Part shown: in pieces, positions 1 to 19,237 of the stretch | Position numbering within the stretch: position 1 is the first letter of the stretch | Layout of the letters: every line of letters begins with the position of its first letter | Assembly (NCBI GenBank): GCA_016793465.1 | Contig: JAEUJW010000039.1 | Location: forward strand, 372,001-436,000 | Source: Myxococcales bacterium | GTDB lineage: Bacteria; Myxococcota; Polyangia; Nannocystales; Nannocystaceae | Reading direction: 5' to 3' | DNA: 64,000 nucleotides | Position numbers and translations under genes: made by a program | The notes under the pieces: generated by a model | The model's database searches: none | What the model was told of the DNA's origin: nothing | Seen by the model: only the letters and a program-made list of their open reading frames with translations

Positions 1-345
1 GGTGAACGACTTGGCGATCAGCGCGCGCAGCCGGGTGTGCTCCGGGGGGTCCATGAAGGAGATCCAGCGCCCGATGAACTCGTTGCAGACCTTCAGCTTG
101 TCGCGCACGTGCTCGGGGGCGCCGGCGCCGTACTGCTCGACGCGGGCCGCCGTGAACTTGCCCCCGGTGTCGCGCACCACCTTCGTGACGTCGGCGTAAC
201 GCGTGAGCACCCAGGAGCGCAGGAGCGGGTGCCAGTACACGGGGTCCTCGGCCCGCATCCGATCGAGCGTGGGGTACGGATCGGCGAAGAACGCCGGGCT
301 GAGGATGTCGTACTTGATTTCAGGCAGTGAACCCTGGTCGTGCAT
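1..345 (-). CDS. Cytochrome P450, N-terminal part (runs off left edge)
   Basis: The minus strand reads an open frame of 115 codons from ATG at 345 to the window edge, without a stop. It begins MHDQGSLPEIKYDIL and contains PAFFADPYPTLDRMRAEDPVYWH and, near its end, the stretch MDPPEHTRLRALIAKSFT. The DPPEHTRLR motif belongs to the N-terminal half of bacterial class I P450s, just before the I-helix region. The oxygen-binding I-helix and the haem Cys loop lie outside the window and cannot be checked. A GGGAG Shine-Dalgarno sits about ten bases before the ATG. The gene is divergent from the multi-kinase at 747. Given the NRPS-PKS 7 kb away, it could tailor that product, but this is inference from proximity only. 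Confidence 0.85.
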   Translation of the reverse strand, partial: MHDQGSLPEIKYDILSPAFFADPYPTLDRMRAEDPVYWHPLLRSWVLTRYADVTKVVRDTGGKFTAARVEQYGAGAPEHVRDKLKVCNEFIGRWISFMDPPEHTRLRALIAKSFT

Positions 346-746
346 CGAACGCTTGCTCCCGTGGTGAACTCGTCGACGCGACGCAGGTGCCACGCCGACG
401 GACCGCTGCACGCTGACTGTACAACGCTTGCCGGCGCAGGGGAAAGCCTGCTCGGAGCGCGGGGGTCGGTCTGCGTCTGACCGTGGCCCTTCGATCGGAA
501 GATCCGTGGTCAGGCTCTGCGAACGTCACCCGAACTCGCGACGCGCGGGCGGTGCGAATCCGCGACGCCGCGTCCGCGGCGGTGGTCGGCCGACACGTCG
601 ATCGTGGGCCCTGTTCGCCGCGGCGACGCGGCGCATGAACGCCCGCGCCGCCGATCGAACTCGCGCGCACGCAGGGCTCTTCCGCGGGCGGGATGCGGCG
701 GTATGATGCGCAAACCTCTCGGGTCGACGCGCCGGGCGCTCAGCAC
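346..746. other. Divergent intergenic region, P450 / multi-kinase
   Basis: No credible gene lies here; the open frames on both strands are arginine-rich products of high GC. The region should hold the promoters of both flanking genes. A TATGAT hexamer at 702-707 faces the kinase. On the minus strand a weaker TACAGT (421 to 416) faces the P450, about 70 nt before its start. Confidence 0.6.
702..707 (+). promoter_or_regulatory. Probable -10 box (TATGAT) of the multi-kinase gene
   Basis: TATGAT is a near-consensus -10 hexamer in otherwise GC-rich DNA. No good -35 is visible. If transcription starts near 714, the upstream in-frame ATG at 693 would not be transcribed. This supports the ATG at 747 as the true start. 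Confidence 0.45.
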
Positions 747-3700
747 ATGGACGGATCGACAACCTACACGCTGAACGTGAAGATCCACGAGGGTCAGAAC
801 TCGCTGATCTTCCGGGCCATCCGTGATCACGATCAGGTCCCGGTCGTCATCAAGTTCCTGAAGGGCGAGTACCCCTCGCCGCGGGCGTTCGCCCAGCTCC
901 GCCGCGAGTACACCACGCTGCACGACCTCAACCTGCCCGGGGTCATCCGCGTCTACTCGCTCGAGAACTACGGCAACGGGCTCGCGCTGGTGATGGAGGA
1001 CGGCGGCGGCGTGCCGCTCAGCGACATCCTGCACGGCCAGCCGCTGCGCCTGCGCCGGGCCCTCGAGATCGCCCTGTCCCTGGCCCGCACGCTGGCGGCG
1101 CTGCACCAGCGAAACATCGTCCACAAGGACATCAAGCCGCACAACATCCTCGTCAACCCGGCCACCGAGGAGACCACGCTCATCGACTTCGGCATCGCCA
1201 TGCGCATCGCCCAGGAGACGGCGCGCGTGGGCAGCCCCGAGGCGCTCGAGGGCACGCTGCTCTACATGTCGCCCGAGCAGAGCGGGCGCATGAACCGCGT
1301 CGTCGATCACCGCACAGACCTCTATTCGCTCGGCGTGACGTTCTACGAGATGCTGACCGGCAGCCTGCCGTTCGCCGGCAGCGACGCGATGGAGGTCGTG
1401 CACAGCCACATCGCCCGCACGCCGGTGGCGCCGCACCAGCGGGCCCCCTCGGTCCCGCCGGTCGTCTCGAACATCGTCATGCGCCTGCTCGCCAAGGGTC
1501 CGGAGGACCGCTACCAGCACGCGCGTGGCCTCGCCGCCGACCTCGTGACGTGCCTGCAGACGCTCGACGCCGAGGGCAACATCCCGACCTTCGAGCTCGG
1601 CAAGCGCGACCTGCCGGACGTGCTGCGCGTCCCGCAGAAGCTCTACGGCCGCGAGGACGACATCCAGGCGCTGATGGACAACTTCTCCCGCGTGCGGGAG
1701 GGGCGACCGGCACTGCTGCTGTTCTCCGGCGGCGCGGGCGTCGGCAAGTCGGTGCTGGTGCACGAGGTCCACAAGGCGATCGCCCGCAGCGGCGGCCGGT
1801 TCGTCGCCGGCAAGTTCGACCTGCTGCAGAGCGGCGCGCCGCTCAGCGCGCTCACGCGGGCGTTCGAGGAGCTGGTGCGCCAGATGCTCACCGAGTCGTC
1901 GGCCACGCTCGGCGAGTGGCGCACGCGCCTGCGGGCCGCGCTCGGGCCCAACGGTCAGCTCGTGGTCGACCTCGTGCCGGAGCTCGAGCGCATCATCGAT
2001 CGCCAGGAGGCGCCGGCCCAGCTCGGGCCCGCGGAGTCGCAGAACCGCTTCGGCCTGGTCTTCCAGAACTTCGTGCGGGCGTTCTGTACCAGCAGCTCGC
2101 CGCTCGTCGTCTTCCTCGATGACCTGCAGTGGGCCGACCCCGGCACGCTGGCCATGCTGCGCCTGCTGCTCACCGACCCCGGCGGTCGCAACCTGCTGCT
2201 CATCGGCGCGTTCCGCGATCAGGAGGTCGACGCCGGCCACCCGCTGCGGGCCACCATCGACTACCTGCGCGGCGAGGGCGTGCCGGTCGACGAGCGCCAG
2301 CTCGGGCCGCTCGACTGGGCGAGCGTGCAGCGGCTGCTGAGCGACACGCTGACGCCGTACGGCGAGCGCTCGCTCGACAACCTGACGGCGCTCGCGCACG
2401 ACAAGACCCACGGCAACCCGTTCTTCCTCACCCAGTTCCTGCTCACGCTGTATCAGCGCGGCCTCATCCGCCTCGATCAGGAGGAGGGCCAGTGGACGTG
2501 GGACGAGCAGGCGATCCGCGTCGAGCCGATCACCGATAACGTGGTCGAGTTCATGTCCGAGAAGCTGCGCCTGCTCGACGAGGGCACGCAGGTGCTGCTC
2601 GCGGTCGCGGCCTGCATCGGCCACGAGTTCGACCTGGTGACCCTGGCGACCATCTCGGACCGCACGCTCGGACAGCTCGCCTTCGATCTGTGGCCGGCGC
2701 TGCAGGCCGGGCTGGTCGTGCCGCTCGACTCGGACTACCGGCTCCTGCCCGGCGGCGACGCCTCGCCCGAGGGCGAGCACGACGAGGTGTCGGACCTCGC
2801 GCCGATGTGCCGGTTCCTCCACGACCGCGTGCAGCAGGCGGCGCTCAGCCTCGGCGGCGATCAGGACCTCGCCGAGGTCCACCTCCGCATCGGCCGCACC
2901 CTGCGCGCCCGCGTCGGCCGCGAGCCCCAGGGCGAGGCGCTGTTCGAGATGGTCCGCCACTTCAACTCCGGCGCCAGCCGCATGGAGGACCCGGTCGAGC
3001 GCATCGAGCTCGCGCGGGCCAACCTCGCCGCCGGTCGCGCGGCCAAGACCGCGTCGGCCCACAGCGCCGCCTCGCAGTACCTCACCGCCGGCATCGCCAT
3101 GCTGCCGGCCTCCTGCTGGGACGACGAGTTCGACCTGACGTTCGTGCTGGAGCGCGAGCTGGCCGAGTGCGAGTTCATGGCCGGTCGCAGCGAGCAGGCC
3201 GACACGGTGTTCGAGCTGCTGTTCACGCGGGCCCGCAACGACCTCACGCGCATCGACCTCTACCGCCTGCGCATGCTGCTCCGCGGCGGCCAGGGCAACT
3301 TCGCCGGGGCGCTGGCCGACGGCCGCCAGGGCCTGGCGCTGTTCGGCATCCACCTGCCCGACTCCCCCGCGGAGCTGATGGCGGCGATCGGCGCGTCGTC
3401 GCAGGCGATCGACGAGCACCTGAAGACCCGCACGATCGAGTCGCTGGTCGACCTCCCGGTCATGACCGACGAGGCGGCGCGCGCCCAGCTGCGCCTGCTC
3501 ACCGACGTGTTCATGCCGGCGTTCGTGGCCAACGCGCTGCTCGGATCGGTCATCATCCTGAAGCAGGTCCTGCTGTCCCTGACCCACGGCAACGCCGAGC
3601 TGTCGGCCTTCGGCTACGCCAGCTACGGCTACGCGCTCGCGGGTCCGCTGCAGCGCCCGGAGGACGCGCGTCGGTTCGGCCAGCTCGCGCTCGGCGTGCT

Positions 3701-5981
3701 CGACCGCTTCCCGCAGTCGGAGGTCGCGTGCCGCGTGCAGTTCGCGGTCGGCTTCTACTTCGGCCAGACCCAGCCGCTGCAGACCACGCTGCACCACTAC
3801 GCCGAGGCCCAGCGGCTCGGCAGCGGCCTCGGCGAGTTCATGTGGGCCTCGCAGGGCGCCGTCTACTACACGCTGACGCAGCTGCGCCTCGGCGAGGACC
3901 TCGGGGCCGTGCGCGAGCGGGCGCTGCAGGCCCTCCCCGATCTGCGGCGCATGCGGGACTTCATGTCGCTGGCCCAGGCGACGCTGTTCGGCCACACGAT
4001 CGAGGCGCTGCTGCACCGCCAGTGGTGGGACGCGCCGCTGGGCGAGGACTCGCCGGAGGAGGCGGCCTGGCTCGCCAACATCGACGCGTTCGGCCTCGTC
4101 GTGGTGCGCTGCCTGCACCACATCGTCAAGCTGATGACGCTGGTGATCTTCGAGGAGTTCGAGCGGGCCCACGCCCTCATCCCGCAGATCGAGGCGGTGC
4201 TCGGCGCGACCGTCGGCGCGCCGTACGTCCACGAGTTCCCGTTCTACGCCGCGCTCACGCTGGCGGCGGTCTACCCGAGCGCGCCGGAGGCCAAGCAGGA
4301 GGCGATGCTCGCCGAGATCGTCCGCCACCGCGACGCGGTCGCCAAGTGGTCGGGTTATTGCCCGAGCAACGAGCTGCACCGCCTGATCCTGCTCGACGCC
4401 GAGATCCACCGCCTCCGCGGCGACGACATGAAGGCGATGGACGAGTTCGATCGGTCGATCGAGTACGCCCGCAAGAACATGTTCTTCCACCACGAGGCGC
4501 TGGCCAACGAGCTGTGCGCCCGCTTCCACCTCGGCCGCGGGCGCGGCCGCATCGCCCGCCTGTACCTCGGCCAGGCCCGCTTCGGCTACGAGCGCTGGGG
4601 CGCGCACGCCAAGGTCCGCGAGCTCGACGCCAAGTACCCGAACCTGATCGGCCGCAGCGAGCCGCTGACCCCGATCGCCGCGCCGACGCGGAGCTTCGCC
4701 ACCAGCTCGCTGTCCACCACCGGCAACCAGGGCATGGACCTGGCGAGCGTCATCAAGGCCTCGCAGGTGCTGACGGTCGAGATCTCGCTGCAGCCGCTGC
4801 TCGAGAAGATCGTGCACATCATGGTCGAGAACGCGGGGGCCCGCCGCGGCGTGCTGCTGCTCGACCAGGACGGCCGGCTGTGCGTGGTCGCCGAGTCGTC
4901 GGCCGACACCGGCCCGTTCACCCTGGCCTCGCCGCTGCCGCTGAAGGAGTCGCAGTCGCTGCCCGCGTCGGTGATCCACTTCGTCGCCCACACCAACGAC
5001 AGCGTGATCCTCGAGGACGCCGTCCACGTCGGGCCGTTCACCACCGACCCGGACATCGTGGCCCGCTCGCTGCGATCGGTGCTGTGCACCCCGCTGGTCC
5101 ACCAGGGCAAGCTGATCGGCGTCCTCTACCTCGAGCACGACCTGACGCCCGGGGTGTTCTCCGAGGGCCGCTTCAACACGCTCAAGCTGATCGCCTCGCA
5201 GGCCGCGATCTCGATCGAGAACGCCAACCTCTACGCCAACATGGAGGGCCTGGTCCGCAAGCGCACCGACGAGCTGAGCCGCGTGAACCAGTCGCTGATC
5301 GCCAGCAACGCCGAGCTCGACGCGTTCGGCCGGACCGTCGCCCACGACCTGAAGAACCCGCTCGGCGCGGTGTCCGGCTACGCGGAGTACCTGCTCGAGA
5401 GCCTCGACAACCTCGACCAGTCGGAGGTCGCCAAGGTCGTCGACAGCATCCGCCGGGCCTCGAACACGGCGGCCAGCATCGTCGACGAGCTGCTGCTGCT
5501 GGCCGGCGTGCGCAAGCAGCAGGTCCAGATCACCCCGCTCGACATGGCCAGCATCGTCGCCCAGGTCCAGCAGCGCATGGCCTACATGCTCGTCGAGTAC
5601 CGCGGCGAGATCACCGTCGCCGACGAGTGGCCGGCCGCGATCGGCTACGCCCCGTGGATCGAGGAGGCGTGGACCAACTACATCAGCAACGGGCTGAAGT
5701 ACGGCGGACGGCCGCCGCGCCTGACGCTCGGCGCCGACGCGCGGGCCGACGGGATGCTGCGCTTCTGGGTGCGTGACAACGGCCCCGGCATCCCGCGCGA
5801 GGCCCAGGACCGCCTGTTCGCCGAGTTCACGCGGCTGGACGAGGTCCGCGCGGAGGGCCACGGCCTCGGCCTGTCGATCGTGCGACGGATCATCGAGCGC
5901 CTCGGCGGACGCGTCGGCGTGGAGAGCGTGCCCGGCGAGGGCAGCCTGTTCTACTTCACGCTGTTGCCGCCGAAGTCCTGA
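747..5981 (+). CDS. Trifunctional Ser/Thr kinase / AAA ATPase / GAF sensor histidine kinase
   Basis: This 1744-residue cytoplasmic protein combines two kinase types. Residues about 1-270 are a Hanks-type kinase with catalytic Lys36, catalytic loop HKDIKPHN (H126, D128) and D147 of DFG. HKD in place of HRD is common in this fused family. Residues about 295-620 are a STAND/AAA_16-like ATPase with Walker A (K334) and Walker B VVFLDD (454-459). A long helical, TPR-like region of roughly 700 residues follows. A GAF domain lies near residues 1340-1490, then a HisKA helix with H1533 in AHDLKNPL, then a HATPase_c domain with N-box NYISNGLKYGG, DNGPGI and GHGLGLS (G1704). No receiver domain follows, so an external response regulator is likely. 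Start 747 is preferred over 693 because of the -10 box at 702. The input signal is unknown. Confidence 0.93.
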   Translation: MDGSTTYTLNVKIHEGQNSLIFRAIRDHDQVPVVIKFLKGEYPSPRAFAQLRREYTTLHDLNLPGVIRVYSLENYGNGLALVMEDGGGVPLSDILHGQPLRLRRALEIALSLARTLAALHQRNIVHKDIKPHNILVNPATEETTLIDFGIAMRIAQETARVGSPEALEGTLLYMSPEQSGRMNRVVDHRTDLYSLGVTFYEMLTGSLPFAGSDAMEVVHSHIARTPVAPHQRAPSVPPVVSNIVMRLLAKGPEDRYQHARGLAADLVTCLQTLDAEGNIPTFELGKRDLPDVLRVPQKLYGREDDIQALMDNFSRVREGRPALLLFSGGAGVGKSVLVHEVHKAIARSGGRFVAGKFDLLQSGAPLSALTRAFEELVRQMLTESSATLGEWRTRLRAALGPNGQLVVDLVPELERIIDRQEAPAQLGPAESQNRFGLVFQNFVRAFCTSSSPLVVFLDDLQWADPGTLAMLRLLLTDPGGRNLLLIGAFRDQEVDAGHPLRATIDYLRGEGVPVDERQLGPLDWASVQRLLSDTLTPYGERSLDNLTALAHDKTHGNPFFLTQFLLTLYQRGLIRLDQEEGQWTWDEQAIRVEPITDNVVEFMSEKLRLLDEGTQVLLAVAACIGHEFDLVTLATISDRTLGQLAFDLWPALQAGLVVPLDSDYRLLPGGDASPEGEHDEVSDLAPMCRFLHDRVQQAALSLGGDQDLAEVHLRIGRTLRARVGREPQGEALFEMVRHFNSGASRMEDPVERIELARANLAAGRAAKTASAHSAASQYLTAGIAMLPASCWDDEFDLTFVLERELAECEFMAGRSEQADTVFELLFTRARNDLTRIDLYRLRMLLRGGQGNFAGALADGRQGLALFGIHLPDSPAELMAAIGASSQAIDEHLKTRTIESLVDLPVMTDEAARAQLRLLTDVFMPAFVANALLGSVIILKQVLLSLTHGNAELSAFGYASYGYALAGPLQRPEDARRFGQLALGVLDRFPQSEVACRVQFAVGFYFGQTQPLQTTLHHYAEAQRLGSGLGEFMWASQGAVYYTLTQLRLGEDLGAVRERALQALPDLRRMRDFMSLAQATLFGHTIEALLHRQWWDAPLGEDSPEEAAWLANIDAFGLVVVRCLHHIVKLMTLVIFEEFERAHALIPQIEAVLGATVGAPYVHEFPFYAALTLAAVYPSAPEAKQEAMLAEIVRHRDAVAKWSGYCPSNELHRLILLDAEIHRLRGDDMKAMDEFDRSIEYARKNMFFHHEALANELCARFHLGRGRGRIARLYLGQARFGYERWGAHAKVRELDAKYPNLIGRSEPLTPIAAPTRSFATSSLSTTGNQGMDLASVIKASQVLTVEISLQPLLEKIVHIMVENAGARRGVLLLDQDGRLCVVAESSADTGPFTLASPLPLKESQSLPASVIHFVAHTNDSVILEDAVHVGPFTTDPDIVARSLRSVLCTPLVHQGKLIGVLYLEHDLTPGVFSEGRFNTLKLIASQAAISIENANLYANMEGLVRKRTDELSRVNQSLIASNAELDAFGRTVAHDLKNPLGAVSGYAEYLLESLDNLDQSEVAKVVDSIRRASNTAASIVDELLLLAGVRKQQVQITPLDMASIVAQVQQRMAYMLVEYRGEITVADEWPAAIGYAPWIEEAWTNYISNGLKYGGRPPRLTLGADARADGMLRFWVRDNGPGIPREAQDRLFAEFTRLDEVRAEGHGLGLSIVRRIIERLGGRVGVESVPGEGSLFYFTLLPPKS

Positions 5982-6043
5982 CGCGAAAAACTCGTGGAAA
6001 CGATCGCGGCCGCGAACTACTGTAGTGCTCTCTGGAGGTGCGG

Positions 6044-7285
6044 ATGAATCCCGAGATCTATGCGATCGGCGAACTCCCCCCGCTGGGGGTCGTCCCGCGG
6101 AGAATGCACGCACAGGTGATCCGCGAGGAGCGCTTCGGACCGCCCGCGAGCGCCTTCATGGTCGAGGAGGTCGACGTCCCGGAGATCGGGGACGACGAGT
6201 GTCTGGTCGCGGTGATGGCCGCGGGCATCAACTACAACGGGATCTGGGCGTCCGCGGGCGCGCCGGTCAACGTGATTCGCCTGCACCGCAAGCTCGGTGA
6301 GGGGGACTTTCACATCGGCGGCTCGGACGGCTCCGGCATCGTCTACAAGGTCGGCCGCGACGTGCACGACGTCGCCGTCGGCGACGCGGTGATCATGCAC
6401 GGCGGCTGGTGGGATCGAAGCTGTCCGCACATCCGCGCCGGCGGCGACCCGATGCTCTCGCCGACGTGCAAGATGTGGGGGTACGAGACCAGCTACGGGT
6501 CGTTCGCGCAGTTCACCCGGGTCAAGCGCGATCAGGTGATCGCCAAGCCGCCGGCGCTGACGTGGGAGGAGGGCGCGGCGTTCCTCGGCAACGGCGCGGC
6601 GGCCTATCGCGGGATGCACGGCTTCGCCGAGCACACCGTGCGCGCCGGCGACGTCGTGCTGGTGTGGGGCGGCGCGGGCGGCCTCGGCTCGCTGGCCATC
6701 CAGGTCGCCAGGGCGGCGGGCGCCATCCCCATCGGCGTGGTGTCCGACGCGCAGAAGGCCGAGTACTGCCTGGCGCACGGGGCCAAGGGGGTCATCGATC
6801 GCACGCGCTTCGATCACTGGGGGACGATGCCTCGCTGGGACGACACGGCCGCGTATGCGCGCTGGAACGCGGGCGCCCGCGCGTTCGGCGAGGCGATCTG
6901 GGAGGCCGTCGGGGCCCGGCGCAATCCTCGTATCGTATTCGAACACCCGGGCGAGGCGACCCTGCCGACGTCGCTGTATGTGTGTGACACCGGCGGCATG
7001 GTGGTGATCTGCGCCGGCACCACCGGCTATCAGGTCACCTTCGACCTGCGCTACCACTGGATGCGGCAGAAGCGGTTTCAGGGCACCCACTACGCCAACC
7101 GCGAGCAGGCCGTCGCCATGACCGAGCTCGTCGGCAGCGGGCGCGTCGACCCGTGCCTCGGCAGGACGTTCGAATTCACGGCCATCGGGGCCGCGCACCA
7201 GCTCATGGCCGATCGCAAGGCGCCGCACGGCAATATGGTGGCACTCGTCGGCGCGCGCGAGCCGGGCGGCGGACGCCGCGCCTGA
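6044..7285 (+). CDS. ccr: Crotonyl-CoA carboxylase/reductase
   Basis: The protein has 413 residues and belongs to the MDR superfamily branch that reductively carboxylates enoyl-CoA with NADPH and CO2. Crotonyl-CoA gives ethylmalonyl-CoA; relatives take longer enoyl-CoAs. Family-specific stretches are AAGINYNGIW (59-68), WGYETSYGSFAQF (145-157), the NADPH loop WGGAGGLGSLA (208-218), FEHPGEATLPTSLYVC (299-314) and RYHWMRQKRFQGTHYAN, with H349 at the CO2-binding His position. The Tyr147-Glu148 pair matches the second CO2-pocket site, where the characterised enzyme has Phe-Glu. GGAGG at 6034-6038 lies five bases before ATG 6044 and decides the start over the GTG at 6038. The gene lies 62 nt after the multi-kinase and converges on the NRPS-PKS with a 72-nt gap. 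This suggests it supplies the PKS extender, though a role in primary ethylmalonyl-CoA metabolism is not excluded. Confidence 0.92.
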   Translation: MNPEIYAIGELPPLGVVPRRMHAQVIREERFGPPASAFMVEEVDVPEIGDDECLVAVMAAGINYNGIWASAGAPVNVIRLHRKLGEGDFHIGGSDGSGIVYKVGRDVHDVAVGDAVIMHGGWWDRSCPHIRAGGDPMLSPTCKMWGYETSYGSFAQFTRVKRDQVIAKPPALTWEEGAAFLGNGAAAYRGMHGFAEHTVRAGDVVLVWGGAGGLGSLAIQVARAAGAIPIGVVSDAQKAEYCLAHGAKGVIDRTRFDHWGTMPRWDDTAAYARWNAGARAFGEAIWEAVGARRNPRIVFEHPGEATLPTSLYVCDTGGMVVICAGTTGYQVTFDLRYHWMRQKRFQGTHYANREQAVAMTELVGSGRVDPCLGRTFEFTAIGAAHQLMADRKAPHGNMVALVGAREPGGGRRA

Positions 7286-7357
7286 GCGACAGGTGTCGAC
7301 ATTCGCCGCCGACGCCGAGGGGCGACGACGGCGAGTGCGGGCGGCGGACGGCGGCGA

Positions 7358-17311
<9,954 letters not shown>

Positions 17312-17669
17312 GTGTTTTTGTCCGACATTGGTTCCGTGGGAGGGGCGAGTGCAAGCGAGGGCATATGTGTGCAATCGTCAGCGCTGCCCCGCGCGGAAAC
17401 GCAGGGAACGTCGTACGCCTGGCTTGGCGTGAATCATGAGTGTTGAGTGATGAGGAGTAGATCACACGATTCAGAAATTCGTAACAGCTGTCATGCTGGG
17501 GGCTGCGAGCGTCAGGTCGCACGGGGCACGAATCTTCTTGGAGACGCGGCGGCCCTTCGTGTACCCTCGCCGGTTCGATGCAGTCTACAGTATCGTTTGC
17601 AGAGCACGTGGTCGGTTCCGACGATCCGACGAAACCGTCGCGGTCTGACAGCCAGGATCGAACGGATAT
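17312..17669. other. Divergent regulatory region, NRPS-PKS / acyltransferase
   Basis: About 360 bp without a credible gene and clearly richer in A and T than its surroundings, for example around 17450-17510. It should carry both divergent promoters, but I cannot point to a convincing -35/-10 pair for either gene. No transcription-factor gene lies beside it. Confidence 0.5.
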
Positions 17670-18965
17670 ATGAAGACTGCGGTGACGCAACGAGAGCTCG
17701 GCTATACCGAGGCCGCGTGCGCCCTCGCCCATGAACGCTTCGCGGGGTGGGGCCAGCCGGTCCGGGCCGCCGAATTCATGGGCCCGCTGTCCGCCGAGAT
17801 CGTACGGCGCGTGCTCGGCGAAATGCAGGTTCGCCACCCGCTGCTGCGGGCGAGGCTGGTCGGGCACGACGCGGGCTATCGCTTCGTCATCGACTCGCCG
17901 CCGCTCGCCGTCCGCGTCCTCGCGCGCCCGGACTCGCCCTCGTATCACGCGCTCGAGGAGGCGGAGCACGCCGCGCCGATCGACCCGGCAGGTCCGCTAT
18001 GGCGGGCGACGGTGCTGCTGGACGGTGTTCCCGAACGTGGACGTCATGTCCTGATTTACAGCTCGCACCACGCGATCTCCGACGGGCTGTCCGCGTGCCG
18101 GTTCGTCGAAGAATTCCTGCGGGGCTGCGCCGCGGCCGCCGACGGCGTAGCGATCGAAGATTCGCCGCGTCCGCTGCCGCCGGCGATCGAGGAGCAGCTC
18201 CCGCGGTCACCGACGTGGGCGGAGTACGCGGCGACGCTGCAGCAGGCGGCCGCGGGACGTCCCGCGATGGACCCGTGGCCGTACGCGGAGGTTTCGCCGG
18301 TCGACGCGAGGATCCCCCGGGTCGTTCCATTCGCCGCGATCGCCGTCGGTCCGCTGCGGACGCGGGCGGCGCAGGCGGGCGTGTCGGTCAATGCGGCGCT
18401 CGCCGCGGCGATGTTGCAGACCGCCGCGGTCCTGGCCGGAGGTCGGCTGGCGACCACGTTCACCACGTCCGTGAATCTGCGCAGTCGGGTCGTACCGCCG
18501 CGCGCGCTGGCAGACGTGGATTGCTGTATGATCAACGTTCACACCGGGCACACGGTGGATCCGGACGTGCGGTTTTGGGCGCTGGCTCGGGCCTACGCCG
18601 ACGAATTGTCCGTTCAATTGCCCGGGCAATCGGCGACGCCCGCGGCGTTCGATTTCAATGCATTGAGCCAGCGAATCGACGCCGGAATGATGGCGCGAAT
18701 GACGGGGTTCCCACTGCGCCTCGGGCTCAGCAATTGTGGTTTGTACCCATTCCCGACGCGGCACGGGGCGTTCACGCTCGAGCGTTTGCACTTCCATACG
18801 TCGCGTCGTGCAGGCGCCTATGTCGGTTTTCTGCACGCGGTGACTGTGGGTGAGTCGCTCAACCTGTGCTTCAGCTACGCCGAGCCGCTGGTCGCGGGTG
18901 CGTGGGTGCAGGCGTTCGTCGCGGGTGTAGTGCAGGCCCTGGCGGGCGCGTCCGCGGGCGAGTGA
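17670..18965 (+). CDS. Stand-alone condensation-like acyltransferase (HHxxxDG)
   Basis: A 431-residue protein of the chloramphenicol-acetyltransferase/condensation fold, close in type to PapA-like and alcohol O-acetyltransferase enzymes. The catalytic motif is HHAISDG with H133, H134 and D138. The N-terminal half has QVRHPLLRARLV and the C-terminal half SVNAALAAAMLQTA and LSNCGLYP, all usual for this fold. It lacks a carrier domain. The ATG at 17670 has an AGGA 12 bases upstream. It is divergent from the NRPS-PKS and probably acylates its product on nitrogen or oxygen, or transfers the finished chain; this is inference from position. The second half of the gene uses many A/T-ending codons (around 18530-18780), unlike its neighbours, which suggests recent acquisition. 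Confidence 0.85.
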   Translation: MKTAVTQRELGYTEAACALAHERFAGWGQPVRAAEFMGPLSAEIVRRVLGEMQVRHPLLRARLVGHDAGYRFVIDSPPLAVRVLARPDSPSYHALEEAEHAAPIDPAGPLWRATVLLDGVPERGRHVLIYSSHHAISDGLSACRFVEEFLRGCAAAADGVAIEDSPRPLPPAIEEQLPRSPTWAEYAATLQQAAAGRPAMDPWPYAEVSPVDARIPRVVPFAAIAVGPLRTRAAQAGVSVNAALAAAMLQTAAVLAGGRLATTFTTSVNLRSRVVPPRALADVDCCMINVHTGHTVDPDVRFWALARAYADELSVQLPGQSATPAAFDFNALSQRIDAGMMARMTGFPLRLGLSNCGLYPFPTRHGAFTLERLHFHTSRRAGAYVGFLHAVTVGESLNLCFSYAEPLVAGAWVQAFVAGVVQALAGASAGE

Positions 18966-19237
18966 GGCGAAATCGGGCCGACGTTGCTCGCACAACAATT
19001 TGTGCGTCGGGCGACAGAACGATGTATGAGCCGCGTCAGTCGGGGTAGGACAGGTGGGTTCGGTGGAAACTGCAAATAAATTGTGTCGCTCCAGGATCCG
19101 TTCCTGATCTTCCGGACACTACAGAAACACCTCGTGCGGCGTTGTTGGGAATAGTGGCTCGGCGATTTGCCCGAGGTGCGAGGGACGAAACATCAGGCGT
19201 ATCGGCGGTGTCGCGCGGCCGATGGCGACGGGGGATT

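Noticed and set aside
510..6113. Minus-strand open frame of over 1800 codons opposite the multi-kinase
   Set aside because: Composition is Arg/Ala/Glu/Leu-rich without domains; it mirrors the codon bias of the real gene. Several similar giant frames (7424-13006 +, 13085-17446 +, 19193-23698 -) were rejected for the same reason.
19046..19061. 16-bp match GTAGG(A/G)CAGGTGGGTT shared with 30984-30999, both upstream of exported-protein genes
   Set aside because: One mismatch in 16 bases is expected several times by chance in 64 kb of biased sequence; flanks do not align.
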